Shown here piece by piece: positions 25,468-34,770 of a DNA stretch of 64,000 bases. Each line of letters starts with the position of its first letter. The stretch's first letter is position 1. The DNA is from RGIG3178 sp963674495 (GTDB taxonomy: Bacteria; Bacillota; Clostridia; Christensenellales; QAND01). The position numbers and the translations under genes were made by a program. A model generated the notes under the pieces. It had not been told where the DNA came from, did no database searches, and saw only the letters and a list, made by a program, of their open reading frames with translations. The stretch covers positions 620,001 through 684,000 of the forward strand of contig CAXXLG010000001.1 of NCBI GenBank assembly GCA_963674495.2, read 5' to 3'.

Positions 25468-26085
25468 ATGATGTTTACATTAGTACGGTTTATCTTTGCT
25501 GTGCTTATCGTCGGAATAATCTATGCAATATTCAATAAGAAATTTAAACCAATGACAAGGAAGAAATGGACATTGCTAATTATAGAATTATTTATTGTAA
25601 TTATGCTTAGTTCTTCATTGCTGCTAGAACTTAGCTTTTTAAAGTTTATCAATATAGAAAAAGCAATTCAATATAGATATTCATGTGATCAAATACTAAA
25701 AGTAATTGAAACTAACGAAACATCTTTTATCATTTATAAAGATGATGATTCTTATTCCTATGCATATTTGAAAAAATACGATAATAAGTGGGGCTATACT
25801 TCTACAATCACTAACTTCAAACATATGTATTGGTAAAATTATAGTATTTCTACATTAACCAACAACAAAACAAATGAAAAGCTAATTATTGTAGGTATAA
25901 TAGATTTGGAGGGGAATGATAGCACAAATGATGTCCAAGACAACTTAAGCAGTCAGTTTATACAATTTATTCTGCCACCGCAAAATCCTGATTATAATAT
26001 TGATTATTATTATACAATAATTGATTCTAGAACTAAAGATTATGAATTAATTATTAACAATAATTTCATTGATATTAAGATCTAA
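25468..26085 (+). pseudogene. Small membrane protein gene interrupted by an in-frame TAA
   Basis: The first open part (122 codons) has two hydrophobic helices (about 4-21 and 36-54) and a domain with IIYKDDDSYSYAYLKKYDNKWGY. It stops at TAA 25834-25836. The same frame then stays open for 82 more codons with normal-looking protein (KLIIVGIIDLEGNDSTNDVQ, QFILPPQNPDYNIDYYYTII) up to TAA at 26083-26085. A single nonsense change in a 205-codon gene explains this; no frameshift is needed. The composition is AT-rich like the RHS tip. It is possibly another immunity-type gene, inferred from context only. Confidence 0.65.
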
Positions 26086-26097
26086 TAAGTTTAAGCT

Positions 26098-26262
26098 ATT
26101 GCATACCTATTGCATACAGCGAACCCCGATACGCCCTTCCACAGGCAAATCCCGTGCCCCTGCTAAGGGCGTGAGGTGGGAATGCCGCCACGAAGATTCC
26201 ACGCGAAGCATGGTCATTTAGTACAGAGAGGCATAAGAGCTGTCAACGTGTTATACAAATGA
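26098..26262 (+). other. Possible IS200/IS605-type 3' end remnant
   Basis: This gene-free stretch begins with two copies of ATTGCATACCT/ATTGCATACAG and then becomes GC-rich. It contains short stems (CCCCTGCTAAGGG; GTGGGAAT...ATTCCAC; CCACGCGAAGCATGG with a GAA loop) and ends near TCATTTAGTAC. Right ends of IS605-family elements, which also encode the TnpB guide RNA, carry such subterminal hairpins. The match is by general appearance only. Confidence 0.3.
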
Positions 26263-26268
26263 ACCGAG

Positions 26269-26992
26269 TGACCTTTCCCCCGAAAATGTATCCAGAAATA
26301 AAGTTAGGAATTTACGGGAAACAGCCATCGCGGGTACAATAAAACAAAGCGAGGGGAAAGGTCATGGGACGTAAGAGGTATACGGCAGAACAGATCATTG
26401 AGAGCCCGGTTATGGGCAAACGACGGTTCCTGTATCCGGCTTCGGTCAGACTATCCCAATAATGTCTGGAGTTATGACATGGTGGAAGATAAAATTCATG
26501 ATGGGAAGAAATTCAGGATATTGAACATCATTGACGAGTACACCCGGGAATGTCTGATGGTATATGTCGCACGGAGAATACGATCCAACGAAGTGAAAGA
26601 ATGCCTGGTAAAGCTATTCATAAAAAGAGGCATTCCCGAATACTTAAGATCTGACAATGGCAGTGAGTTCATTGCACAGAGGGTACAGGACTTCTTAACG
26701 AGGTTCGGGACAAAACCGACATTCATAGAGCCGGGCATTCCGTGGGAGAAGGGCTATGTGGAATCGTTCAATGGGAGAATGCGGGATGAATTGCTCAACG
26801 GGGAAATATTTTATACAATCAAGGAAGCACAGGTGATCATAGAACAATGGCGTAAGCACTACAACACGGTAAGACCGCACAGCTCATTGGGCTATGGAAG
26901 TCCTGTGCCGCAGTCATATTTACCAAGTGCAATGTCCAAAATGGCTGTCGGATCCTAATTTAAAAACTGGATACTTTGTTGGGGTAAGGTCA
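26269..26992 (+). mobile_element. IS3-family element, internally deleted
   Basis: The ends are inverted repeats: TGACCTTTCCCC...GTATCCAG (26269-26295) and, on the opposite strand, TGACCTTACCCC...GTATCCAG (26967-26992). Inside, orfA keeps only its first 13 codons (26364, MGRKRYTAEQIIE) before a junction that joins it, out of phase, to the 3' half of orfB. At 724 bp it is about half the normal size and cannot transpose alone. The flanking 3-4 bp do not match, so no target duplication is visible. Confidence 0.85.
26398..26958 (+). pseudogene. Truncated IS3-family transposase (orfB, rve domain)
   Basis: A 186-codon remnant holding the integrase core of an IS407-like IS3 transposase. It shows WSYDMVEDK (first Asp), LRSDNGSEFIA (second Asp), EKGYVESFNGRMRDELLNGE (Glu) and the HYNTVRPHSSLGY ending. 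The DDE triad is present, but the N-terminal half of orfB and most of orfA are deleted, so it is non-functional. Confidence 0.88.
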
Positions 26993-27446
26993 GTCGGTCA
27001 CGAAAACAATGGGAGTTACCATACATATGGGCTCAAGACCAGCAGAGAGTGTTCTGACATGTGTGTGGACTACATCAGCGAACATGATGGAAAAACGCAC
27101 TCGCTTGCTCCTTTGTATCATAACTAACAGGACTATTGTAAATAAAAGCATGTTTCATATAAAGACCGCCTATTAAAAGCGGTCTTTTAACTGTTAAGTG
27201 GCAGACTTTTATAAAATTAATAAGAATTATACCATCACACCACACTCTGCCTAGAAGTACGTATATCAGGATCAACTGCTGTCTCCTGCACCAGGGAAGG
27301 TCAGTGAATGCGGATCATTTACTTATCCTAACGGTAAAAGTTTGGCATAAGTCATTTGTCAATCCGGCTAGGAAATTTCAACAACGGGTAGGTTTCGCAG
27401 GTGGTTTATCTATGTTACTATAAATAAAATCGATTATATTGAGGGA
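26993..27446. other. Gene-free stretch after the IS remnant
   Basis: About 450 bp with no supported gene. A hairpin at 27161 is listed separately. A frame at 26.9-27.1 kb is only the IS end read out of phase plus unrelated sequence. A weak TACTAT box about 35 bp before the next gene may belong to its promoter. Confidence 0.5.
27161..27190 (+). terminator. Terminator-like hairpin in the island
   Basis: AAAGACCGC (27161-27169) pairs with GCGGTCTTT (27179-27187) with a T-rich end. No complete gene lies directly upstream, so it may be a leftover of a deleted gene. Confidence 0.6.
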
Positions 27447-27878
27447 ATGATGGTATTGAATGATGTAGACAGGGAAATTGTAAAGCAGCGCGTACACCAC
27501 AATTATTGGGATCATAACATTAACTGTGCCCAGACAACGCTGATGTGCCTTGGAGAACTGCTACATACGGCAATTTGCGAACAAACGTTACAATCGGCCG
27601 TCGGGATGCACGGTGCGGGCTGCTACCGTGCCCAGTGCGGACTGGTCGAAGGCGTACTGATGTTCATAGGGGTCTACTTTGCGCAAAAGCAGAAGAGCGA
27701 TGATGAAATATCCGAAATCTGCTACCGGTTCGCACAGGCGTACGAACAGAGGTATTTGTCGCTACGTTGTTACGACTTACGGCCGGGCGGTTTTATGCCG
27801 GACGATCCGCCACACCGCTGTGAAAGCCTGACGGTGGACTCCATCTGTTTTGCGCATCAGTTTATCCAATCATTATAG
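27447..27878 (+). CDS. C_GCAxxG_C_C family protein (putative redox/metal protein)
   Basis: The 143-residue product has the Cys pattern that names the family: INCAQTTL, then MHGAGCYRAQCGLVEG, and later LRCYDLRPGGF and HRCESL. The family is thought to be redox-active or metal-binding, but no reaction is established. GAGGGA precedes three in-frame candidate starts (ATG 27447, ATG 27450, TTG 27456). The TTG has the best spacing, but I give the longest form. It marks the return to the core genome before miaB. Confidence 0.85.
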   Translation: MMVLNDVDREIVKQRVHHNYWDHNINCAQTTLMCLGELLHTAICEQTLQSAVGMHGAGCYRAQCGLVEGVLMFIGVYFAQKQKSDDEISEICYRFAQAYEQRYLSLRCYDLRPGGFMPDDPPHRCESLTVDSICFAHQFIQSL

Positions 27879-27973
27879 TCGTAACCGGTCCGAAGTGAAA
27901 GCAGAAAGCCAAATAACCGGGCATTCTATGATGATAAAACCGAAACACCCGTTCACGTTATCGCTTTGAATCT

Positions 27974-28001
27974 GTGTACAAACAACAACGATCTGTTATA
28001 A
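27974..28001 (+). promoter_or_regulatory. Putative promoter of the miaB-mutS-mutL-miaA-hfq operon
   Basis: TGTACA (27974-27979), a 16-bp spacer and a perfect TATAAT (27996-28001), 35-40 bp ahead of miaB. The -35 match is moderate. Confidence 0.55.
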
Positions 28002-28041
28002 TGGTCTATATAAAATTTGAAGGGGCGGTTGTACGCCATTG

Positions 28042-29355
28042 ATGGATAAAACATACCATATTCGCACATTCGGCTGTCAGATGAATGTGCGCGAGAGCGA
28101 GATGGCAGAAGGCGTCCTGCAACGACTTGGTTATCGCAGGGCAACGAGCATCTTTGAAGCGGATATCATCCTGTTTAACACATGCTGCATACGTGATCTG
28201 GCCGAACGCAAGGCTTGGGGCGCGATCGGCGCGACGCGCTCTATCAAGCAGACGAACCCGCATGTGATCATCGGCGTATTTGGTTGCCTGATTGCACAAA
28301 ATGGCATGGCGAATGATCTTAAACGGCGGTTCCCATTCGTAGATTTCTGTTTTGGAACCAATTCCATTCACCAATTGCCTGCACTGCTTGCTAAATCCAA
28401 GGCGGGCGTGCAGGAATTTATTTCCGATATAGGCGACATTGGCATGGAATACGGTTTGCAAACCTTCCATCAATCGCCACCGTTGGCGTATGTCAACATC
28501 ATACAGGGCTGCAATAATTATTGTACCTACTGTATCGTGCCGCATGTCAGGGGGCGGGAAACTTCAAGGCCTGCAAACGATATAGTCCGCGAAGTGGAGG
28601 ACCTCGTAACCAAAGGCTATGCCGAAGTCATGCTGTTGGGGCAAAACGTAAACAGTTACGGCACGGATTCCGATTCGATGAATTTTGCACAGTTACTAAG
28701 GCGGCTGGACAGGACGGGCATACCAAGAATCCGTTTTATGACATCGCATCCCAAGGATCTTTCGGACGAGTTAATCGAAGCCATGGCCTATTGTCCGTCT
28801 GTATGCAACCAAATCCATCTGCCTGTCCAGAGCGGAAGCGATGACGTGCTTTTAAGGATGAACCGGCGCTATACCAATGCACATTATCGTTCGTTAATCG
28901 ATAAATTGAGACAAGCCATACCGGATATCGGCATCACCACCGATCTGATCGCGGGATTCCCGGGCGAAACCGAGGCGGATCATCAATCTTCCATCGATCT
29001 TGTCAGGGACATGCACCTTGACGCCGCCTTTGTTTTTGCATTCTCGCCCCGTAGGGGGACGGCCGCGGCTACAATGGATCATCAGAACGATGCACAAACA
29101 AAGAAGAGAAGGCTGCAGGAACTTCTGTGCGAACAGGCAAGAAGTACAAAAATACTGCATGAGAGCTTAGTTGGCACACAACAAATTGTACTGGTGGACG
29201 GATTGAGCAAGCGCAGCGATCAGCACGTAAGCGGACGCATGGAACGGGGGCGGATCGTCAATTTCTCCGGCAACAGCTCTTTAATCGGACAGTTGGTTCC
29301 CATCCGTATTACACGCGCCAACGCAAATTCTCTATTTGGCGAGCAGGAGGTGTGA
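28042..29355 (+). CDS. miaB: tRNA-2-methylthio-N6-dimethylallyladenosine synthase
   Basis: A radical-SAM methylthiotransferase modifying i6A37 of tRNAs after MiaA (encoded in the same operon). The 437-residue protein has the N-terminal cluster Cys residues (TFGCQMN, NTCCIRD, VFGCLI), the radical-SAM motif CNNYCTYC (Cys157, 161, 164), LPVQSGSDDVLLRMNR and a C-terminal TRAM domain. I took the ATG at 28042; a TTG just before it is also in frame. Followed 7 bp later by mutS. Confidence 0.96.
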   Translation: MDKTYHIRTFGCQMNVRESEMAEGVLQRLGYRRATSIFEADIILFNTCCIRDLAERKAWGAIGATRSIKQTNPHVIIGVFGCLIAQNGMANDLKRRFPFVDFCFGTNSIHQLPALLAKSKAGVQEFISDIGDIGMEYGLQTFHQSPPLAYVNIIQGCNNYCTYCIVPHVRGRETSRPANDIVREVEDLVTKGYAEVMLLGQNVNSYGTDSDSMNFAQLLRRLDRTGIPRIRFMTSHPKDLSDELIEAMAYCPSVCNQIHLPVQSGSDDVLLRMNRRYTNAHYRSLIDKLRQAIPDIGITTDLIAGFPGETEADHQSSIDLVRDMHLDAAFVFAFSPRRGTAAATMDHQNDAQTKKRRLQELLCEQARSTKILHESLVGTQQIVLVDGLSKRSDQHVSGRMERGRIVNFSGNSSLIGQLVPIRITRANANSLFGEQEV

Positions 29356-29362
29356 GACCATC

Positions 29363-31954
29363 ATGGCAAAGGTAACACCCATGATCCAACAATACCTTTT
29401 GATAAAGCAGCAATATCCGGATTGTATTTTGATGTACAGGCTGGGCGATTTTTACGAAATGTTTTTTGAGGACGCAAAGATTGCATCTCGTGAACTTGAC
29501 ATCGTTCTGACCGGACGCAATTGCGGTATGGAAGAACGTGCGCCGATGTGCGGCGTACCATACCACAGCGTGGACGGGTACATTAAGAAACTCATTGAAA
29601 AAGGCTACAAGGTGGGCATCTGCGAACAGACGTCCGATCCCGCTACCAGCAATGGACTTGTGGATCGTGAAGTCATCCGTGTGGTTACGCCGGGTACTGC
29701 GATTGAGGCTGATATCATCGATCCAAATACAAACCGGTTTATTCTTTGCCTGATCGCGCAGGGAACAAGCATCGGTATGGCTTGGTGTGACGTATCTACA
29801 GGGGAGTTCTTTGTTGACTGTAGCGGAACAAAACAACCCGCTGCCGACATCATTTCACAGATAAGCCGTATTGCACCGGCTGAACTTTTAACAAATGATC
29901 ATACGCTTGAACTTTACGCAGACGAGCTTCGCACCGCAAAACTCCTCATCAGTACCATAGGTGATTGGGCATTTGCGCCTTCAGCAGCGGTTCCCATCCT
30001 CAAATCGCATTTTGATGTTCAAACAATGGCCGGATTTGGTCTTGCGGATCAGGGTCTGGAACTATGCGCCGCCGGTGCGCTGATGCAATACCTGCATCAA
30101 ACCCAGAAAAATGCACTCGGACACATCAATGACATTCGCCGTGCGCACAACGGCGATACCATGGAACTGGATACCATCACGCGCCGCAACCTCGAACTGA
30201 CCGCGCCCATCATGGGAGGCGGCCGGAAGTATACGCTTTTGGGTGTGTTGGACAGAACCAAAACCGCCCAGGGAAGCCGTCAACTGCGCTCATGGATCGA
30301 GCATCCACTCCAGCGTATCGAAGCCATACAAAAGCGCCTTGACGCCGTCAACGAGCTTGTGGACTCTCTGTCACTGCGTGAGGTTTTACAGGAACAGCTC
30401 AGCTCGGTATATGATCTGGAACGGCTGTGCAGTAAGATATCCTACGGAACGCTGCATGCACGGGATGCGTTGGCTATCTGCAAATCGCTTCGTTCCATCC
30501 CCTTGGTACACCAATCGCTCAACGCATGCGAATCCGCTTATTTATGCGAATTGAAGAACGACCTGCCGTCGTTGGAGGCGTTGGCGGATGAAATCGAAGT
30601 GGCGATTGTTGACAACCCGCCCAACAACGTGAAGGACGGCGGCATCATCGAAAAAGGGTATAATGCGCAGGTGGACGAATTACGGGAGGCATCCTCGCAG
30701 GGCCGAAAATGGCTGATGACGTTAGAGGAAAGGGAAAGGGAAGCGACCAGCATTAAAAACCTTAAGGTTGGCTACAACCGCGTATTCGGCTTCTATTTAG
30801 AGGTGACAAAAAGCCAACTAAACCAAGTGCCGTACCGGTATATACGCAAGCAAACGCTGGCAAATGCGGAGCGTTTTATCACTGAGGAACTCAAGGATTT
30901 GGAGGAAAAAATATTGGGTGCGGATGAAAAGCGCATCCGTCTGGAACAGATTCTGTTTTTGGAGTTGAGGGATAAGATTGGCGGCTATATCGATGAATTA
31001 CAGGTGGCGTCCCGCACCATCGCACAGATTGATGCGTTGTTATCGCTGGCGACTGCTGCCTATGAGCACGATTACACCAAGCCGGACATCAACCGTCGCA
31101 ACGAGATAAACATACGCGACGGGCGCCATCCGGTTGTTGAAATGACGGTGACAGGCTTTGTCCCCAACGACGTATGTCTCAACGGTGACGACAGTCGCTT
31201 TCATCTGATTACCGGCCCAAACATGTCTGGGAAATCCACGTTTATGCGGCAAGTGGCCATCATCGTTCTGATGGCGCATATTGGATCGTATGTCCCAGCC
31301 AAAGAGGCAAGCACCTGTATTGTGGACAGGATATTCACACGCGTTGGCGCATCGGATGATCTAGCCAGCGGCCGCAGTACGTTTATGGTGGAGATGGTAG
31401 AACTTGCCAATATATTAAACCACGCGACCAAGCAAAGCCTAATCATACTCGATGAAATTGGGCGTGGAACCAGTACGTTCGACGGACTGTCAATTGCTTG
31501 GGCGGCATCGGAATACATCTGCACGAACTTTCCCGGGGCGAAAACGCTGTTTGCCACGCATTATCATGAATTGGTGGAGCTTCAGGGCACGATACCCGGC
31601 GTTAAGAACTATTGCGTTCTAGCGCGCGAGATGGGACACGACATCATCTTTTTACACCGCATTGTAAGCGGGGGTACGGATAAGAGCTTTGGAATACAGG
31701 TTGCAGGCCTTGCCGGTATACCCAGGGAAGTCATCGAACATGCACAATCGCTTTTGATGCAGATGCAAAATCAAAAGAGCCATCATCCCTTTGTGGGAGA
31801 GGATTTGGATCAAATCGCGGACTTTGGCATGGAAAGCAACGATATGAAAGAACTGCTTGAAGAGTTGGCACACATGGAGATCGGACAGATGACGCCGCTT
31901 GAAGCGCTCAATCAATTGAATCTGTACAAGAACAGGGCGGAGAAAATGCTATGA
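29363..31954 (+). CDS. mutS: DNA mismatch repair protein MutS
   Basis: Recognises mismatches and recruits MutL. The 863-residue protein has the mismatch-binding domain with YRLGDFYEMFFEDA (the Phe-x-Glu wedge), connector, core and clamp domains. The ATPase follows with Walker A GPNMSGKSTFM near 617, DEIGRGTSTFDG and FATHYHEL. The start ATG follows AGGAGGTG by 10 bases. The open frame reaches nine codons further back into miaB without a better start. It overlaps mutL by ATGA. Confidence 0.97.
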   Translation: MAKVTPMIQQYLLIKQQYPDCILMYRLGDFYEMFFEDAKIASRELDIVLTGRNCGMEERAPMCGVPYHSVDGYIKKLIEKGYKVGICEQTSDPATSNGLVDREVIRVVTPGTAIEADIIDPNTNRFILCLIAQGTSIGMAWCDVSTGEFFVDCSGTKQPAADIISQISRIAPAELLTNDHTLELYADELRTAKLLISTIGDWAFAPSAAVPILKSHFDVQTMAGFGLADQGLELCAAGALMQYLHQTQKNALGHINDIRRAHNGDTMELDTITRRNLELTAPIMGGGRKYTLLGVLDRTKTAQGSRQLRSWIEHPLQRIEAIQKRLDAVNELVDSLSLREVLQEQLSSVYDLERLCSKISYGTLHARDALAICKSLRSIPLVHQSLNACESAYLCELKNDLPSLEALADEIEVAIVDNPPNNVKDGGIIEKGYNAQVDELREASSQGRKWLMTLEEREREATSIKNLKVGYNRVFGFYLEVTKSQLNQVPYRYIRKQTLANAERFITEELKDLEEKILGADEKRIRLEQILFLELRDKIGGYIDELQVASRTIAQIDALLSLATAAYEHDYTKPDINRRNEINIRDGRHPVVEMTVTGFVPNDVCLNGDDSRFHLITGPNMSGKSTFMRQVAIIVLMAHIGSYVPAKEASTCIVDRIFTRVGASDDLASGRSTFMVEMVELANILNHATKQSLIILDEIGRGTSTFDGLSIAWAASEYICTNFPGAKTLFATHYHELVELQGTIPGVKNYCVLAREMGHDIIFLHRIVSGGTDKSFGIQVAGLAGIPREVIEHAQSLLMQMQNQKSHHPFVGEDLDQIADFGMESNDMKELLEELAHMEIGQMTPLEALNQLNLYKNRAEKML

Positions 31955-33810
31955 GAATCCAAAAACTCGATATTGAAACCAGCAACCGAATCGCTGCGGG
32001 CGAAGTGGTAGATAGGCCTTATAGCGTGATCAAGGAACTGTGTGAGAATGCGTTGGATGCAGGTGCCACCGCCATCACCGTCGAGATCGAGGGCGGCGGC
32101 CTTGAGAGCATGCGCGTTGTGGATAACGGAAGCGGTATTATGGCGGAGGACCTGCCTCTGGCATTTGAACGTCATGCGACAGGGAAGATACGAAGTGGCG
32201 ATTCGCTCATGGGCATCGAGACGCTGGGTTTCCGCGGCGAAGCGCTTTGTTCCATCGCGGCGGTATCCAAAGTTGAAGCGGTATCGCGCACACAGAATGC
32301 ACAAATTGGCAGCCGCATCGAGATCCATGGCGGACAAATCATATCGCATCTATCCTGCGGATGCCCGGAAGGCACGGCCTTTACGGTACAAAACCTTTTT
32401 TACAATACGCCGGCCCGATTGAAATTTGCCAAAAGCGTATCCGCCGAGACCGCTAGGATCAGCGACATCATGCTGCGCATCATGTTGGCCAACCCGAACG
32501 TATCCTTTCGTTTTCTCAACCAAAAGAAAATGGTCATGCAGACGCCGGGTACTGGCTTGCGTGATGCCATACGAGCGGTATACGGCGCCGCCGTGTCGGA
32601 TGGGTGCATTCCGGTAAACACCACCGAAGGACTGCAGATGCATGGATTCATCGGGATGCCCGATTTGTCCCGTCGAACGCGCAATGCGCAGACATTGATC
32701 GTCAACGGCCGTGCTATCCGCAACAGCATCCTGTCAAACGCCGTTGCACAGGGTTTTGGTGCGCGATTGATGACGGGGCGGTTCCCTCTGTTTGTGCTGC
32801 ATCTGCACATGCCGTATGCGGTGGTGGACGTAAACGTACATCCCCAGAAAATAGAGGTGCGATTCACCGACGAGCAGGAACTGGCGCTTCAGATCAAAAG
32901 ACATATACAGGATGCCTGGCGACAACATCAGACAATTGGATCGCCGGTGAATCCCATCCTACAACCTCGGCAACAAATTCCCAACAGTGAGACGGATGAA
33001 CAACTCTGCCCAATACAAGAACACCTTGAAAATGTAGAAGATTCTGCACCTGACGCGGATGCATCTGCGCAAACCATAACCTCGATCCTATCCACGCAAC
33101 GGTATACCCATTTGTATGACGGCAAAATACATGCATTCAAGGAACCGACCGGTATAGATTTACCAGTTTCTGTGAATGATAAGGATGAATCGGAGTCCGA
33201 ACAATTAAAATGGGAGGCCGAATATGGGCAACTTACCTCGTCGCTAAAGTCCATCGGACAACTGTTTGATACGTACCTATTGATCCAGAGCAATGGCATT
33301 CTGTTCATCATTGACCAACATGCGGCACACGAGCGGTTGGTATACGATAGGCTCAGCAATTCCTATGAAAATGGTGAAGTGCTCAGCCAAAGTCTGCTCA
33401 ATCCGGTTCTTGTAGAGTTGACCTACCGGGAAGTCTCTATTTTCTTGCAGATGAAGCAATCGTTTGAAGCTTTGGGTTTTGAAATCGAACAGCTCGGTGA
33501 ATCAGGCCTTGTCGTGCGTGCCGTACCGGTGCTGATGGAGCAAAGCTCAGTACGCGCCATGCTGACATCCGCACTCGATCTTGCACAAACCGGAACGCTG
33601 GCAGGTTCGCTTTCTTTGCAGCGTGAACGCATCATTCGTTTTGCATGCAGGCACAGCATCAAGGCAGGCGATGCGTTAACGGATCAGGAGATGCAAACGC
33701 TGGTGAGCCGGTTGCACGACAACGAGAATTTGACGTGTCCTCATGGACGGCCCATTGCCATACGCATCACCAAAAGGGATCTTGAGAAAGGGTTCAAACG
33801 TATCGTATGA
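31951..33810 (+). CDS. mutL: DNA mismatch repair protein MutL
   Basis: A GHKL ATPase with a C-terminal endonuclease. The 619-residue protein has IAAGEVVDRP, ENALDAGA, VDNGSGI and GFRGEALCSIA in the ATPase part and a variable linker (about 325-430). The endonuclease domain has DQHAAHERLVYD; the last position of the usual Asp-Gln-His-Ala-x2-Glu-x4-Glu motif is Asp. FACRHSIKAGD and CPHGRPIAI follow. It is an ATGA overlap at both ends, with mutS and miaA. Confidence 0.96.
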   Translation: MRIQKLDIETSNRIAAGEVVDRPYSVIKELCENALDAGATAITVEIEGGGLESMRVVDNGSGIMAEDLPLAFERHATGKIRSGDSLMGIETLGFRGEALCSIAAVSKVEAVSRTQNAQIGSRIEIHGGQIISHLSCGCPEGTAFTVQNLFYNTPARLKFAKSVSAETARISDIMLRIMLANPNVSFRFLNQKKMVMQTPGTGLRDAIRAVYGAAVSDGCIPVNTTEGLQMHGFIGMPDLSRRTRNAQTLIVNGRAIRNSILSNAVAQGFGARLMTGRFPLFVLHLHMPYAVVDVNVHPQKIEVRFTDEQELALQIKRHIQDAWRQHQTIGSPVNPILQPRQQIPNSETDEQLCPIQEHLENVEDSAPDADASAQTITSILSTQRYTHLYDGKIHAFKEPTGIDLPVSVNDKDESESEQLKWEAEYGQLTSSLKSIGQLFDTYLLIQSNGILFIIDQHAAHERLVYDRLSNSYENGEVLSQSLLNPVLVELTYREVSIFLQMKQSFEALGFEIEQLGESGLVVRAVPVLMEQSSVRAMLTSALDLAQTGTLAGSLSLQRERIIRFACRHSIKAGDALTDQEMQTLVSRLHDNENLTCPHGRPIAIRITKRDLEKGFKRIV

Positions 33811-34751
33811 GAGAGCGAAGTCCATACATCGTTGTAGTCGGCCCAACCGCTTCCGGAAAATCGCAGCTTTGCGTGGCGTTGGCGCATAGTATGAACGGCG
33901 AAGTGGTCAGTGCGGATTCGATGCAGATCTATAAAGAACTGCACATCGGTGCGGCCAAGCTGACAAACGAGGAAATGTGCGGCGTGCCCCATCACATGAT
34001 GGATGTTGTGTCGGTGGGCGATAGCTTTACGGTGGCCGATTACCGAGATAGGGCGCTCAAATGTATGGACGAGATATTTGCCAGAGGCCATGTACCTATC
34101 GTGTGTGGCGGCACAGGACTGTACATCAATGCACTGACTGGCAAGCTGGATTTTACCGCTATACAGGGTGATCCTTCGTTGCGCAGCGAGTTGGCTCTGT
34201 ATGCAAAGACGGAGGGCAAACAGGCATTATTTGCCCGGTTGAAGACGTTGGACGCTCTAACCGCTTCACGCCTTCATCCCAACGATCAAAAGCGCGTTAT
34301 ACGTGCGCTGGAAGTTACGATTTTAACGGGAAAACCCTATTCAGAACAAGTACAATCGTTTGCGAAAAGCGCGTATGCAGACGTACCGGCGCTGTTAATC
34401 GGACTCCGATGGGAGCGCAAATCGCTGGAGCTGCGCATACGGGAACGCGTTGACAGCATGATGGCGCAGGGTTTGTTGGAAGAGACCAAAACGCTATTTA
34501 CAAAGGGTATACCTTTGGAGCATCCCTCGATGATGGGCCTTGGGTATAGGCAATTGTTACAGTACCTGAGTGGTCAAATTGCACTCAAAGATGCCGTTGA
34601 AAGGATCAAGGTGGATACGAGACGATTTGCCAAGCGCCAAATGACATGGTTTTCACGTGATTTACGCATTCACTGGCTTAACATGGATACTGAAACGGAT
34701 CTGTGTGTATTGCTTCGATCCATAAGGACCATGTTTATGGAATTGAAGTAA
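33807..34751 (+). CDS. miaA: tRNA dimethylallyltransferase
   Basis: Transfers the dimethylallyl group to A37 of tRNAs, making the MiaB substrate. The 314-residue protein has the P-loop VVVGPTASGKSQL, the DSMQIYKELHIGAAKL and HHMMDVV motifs, GGTGLYINAL and the C-terminal RRFAKRQMTWF. It is coupled to mutL by overlap and followed by hfq, an arrangement shared with many bacteria. Confidence 0.97.
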   Translation: MRERSPYIVVVGPTASGKSQLCVALAHSMNGEVVSADSMQIYKELHIGAAKLTNEEMCGVPHHMMDVVSVGDSFTVADYRDRALKCMDEIFARGHVPIVCGGTGLYINALTGKLDFTAIQGDPSLRSELALYAKTEGKQALFARLKTLDALTASRLHPNDQKRVIRALEVTILTGKPYSEQVQSFAKSAYADVPALLIGLRWERKSLELRIRERVDSMMAQGLLEETKTLFTKGIPLEHPSMMGLGYRQLLQYLSGQIALKDAVERIKVDTRRFAKRQMTWFSRDLRIHWLNMDTETDLCVLLRSIRTMFMELK

Positions 34752-34770
34752 AATAAGGAGGTATTTTGTT

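Noticed and set aside
26265..26996. Target-site duplication around the IS3 remnant
   Set aside because: The 3-5 bases on the two sides do not match.
26894..27127. 77-codon frame at the right end of the IS3 remnant
   Set aside because: It reads the orfB end in another phase, crosses the inverted repeat and continues into unrelated sequence; no ribosome binding site.
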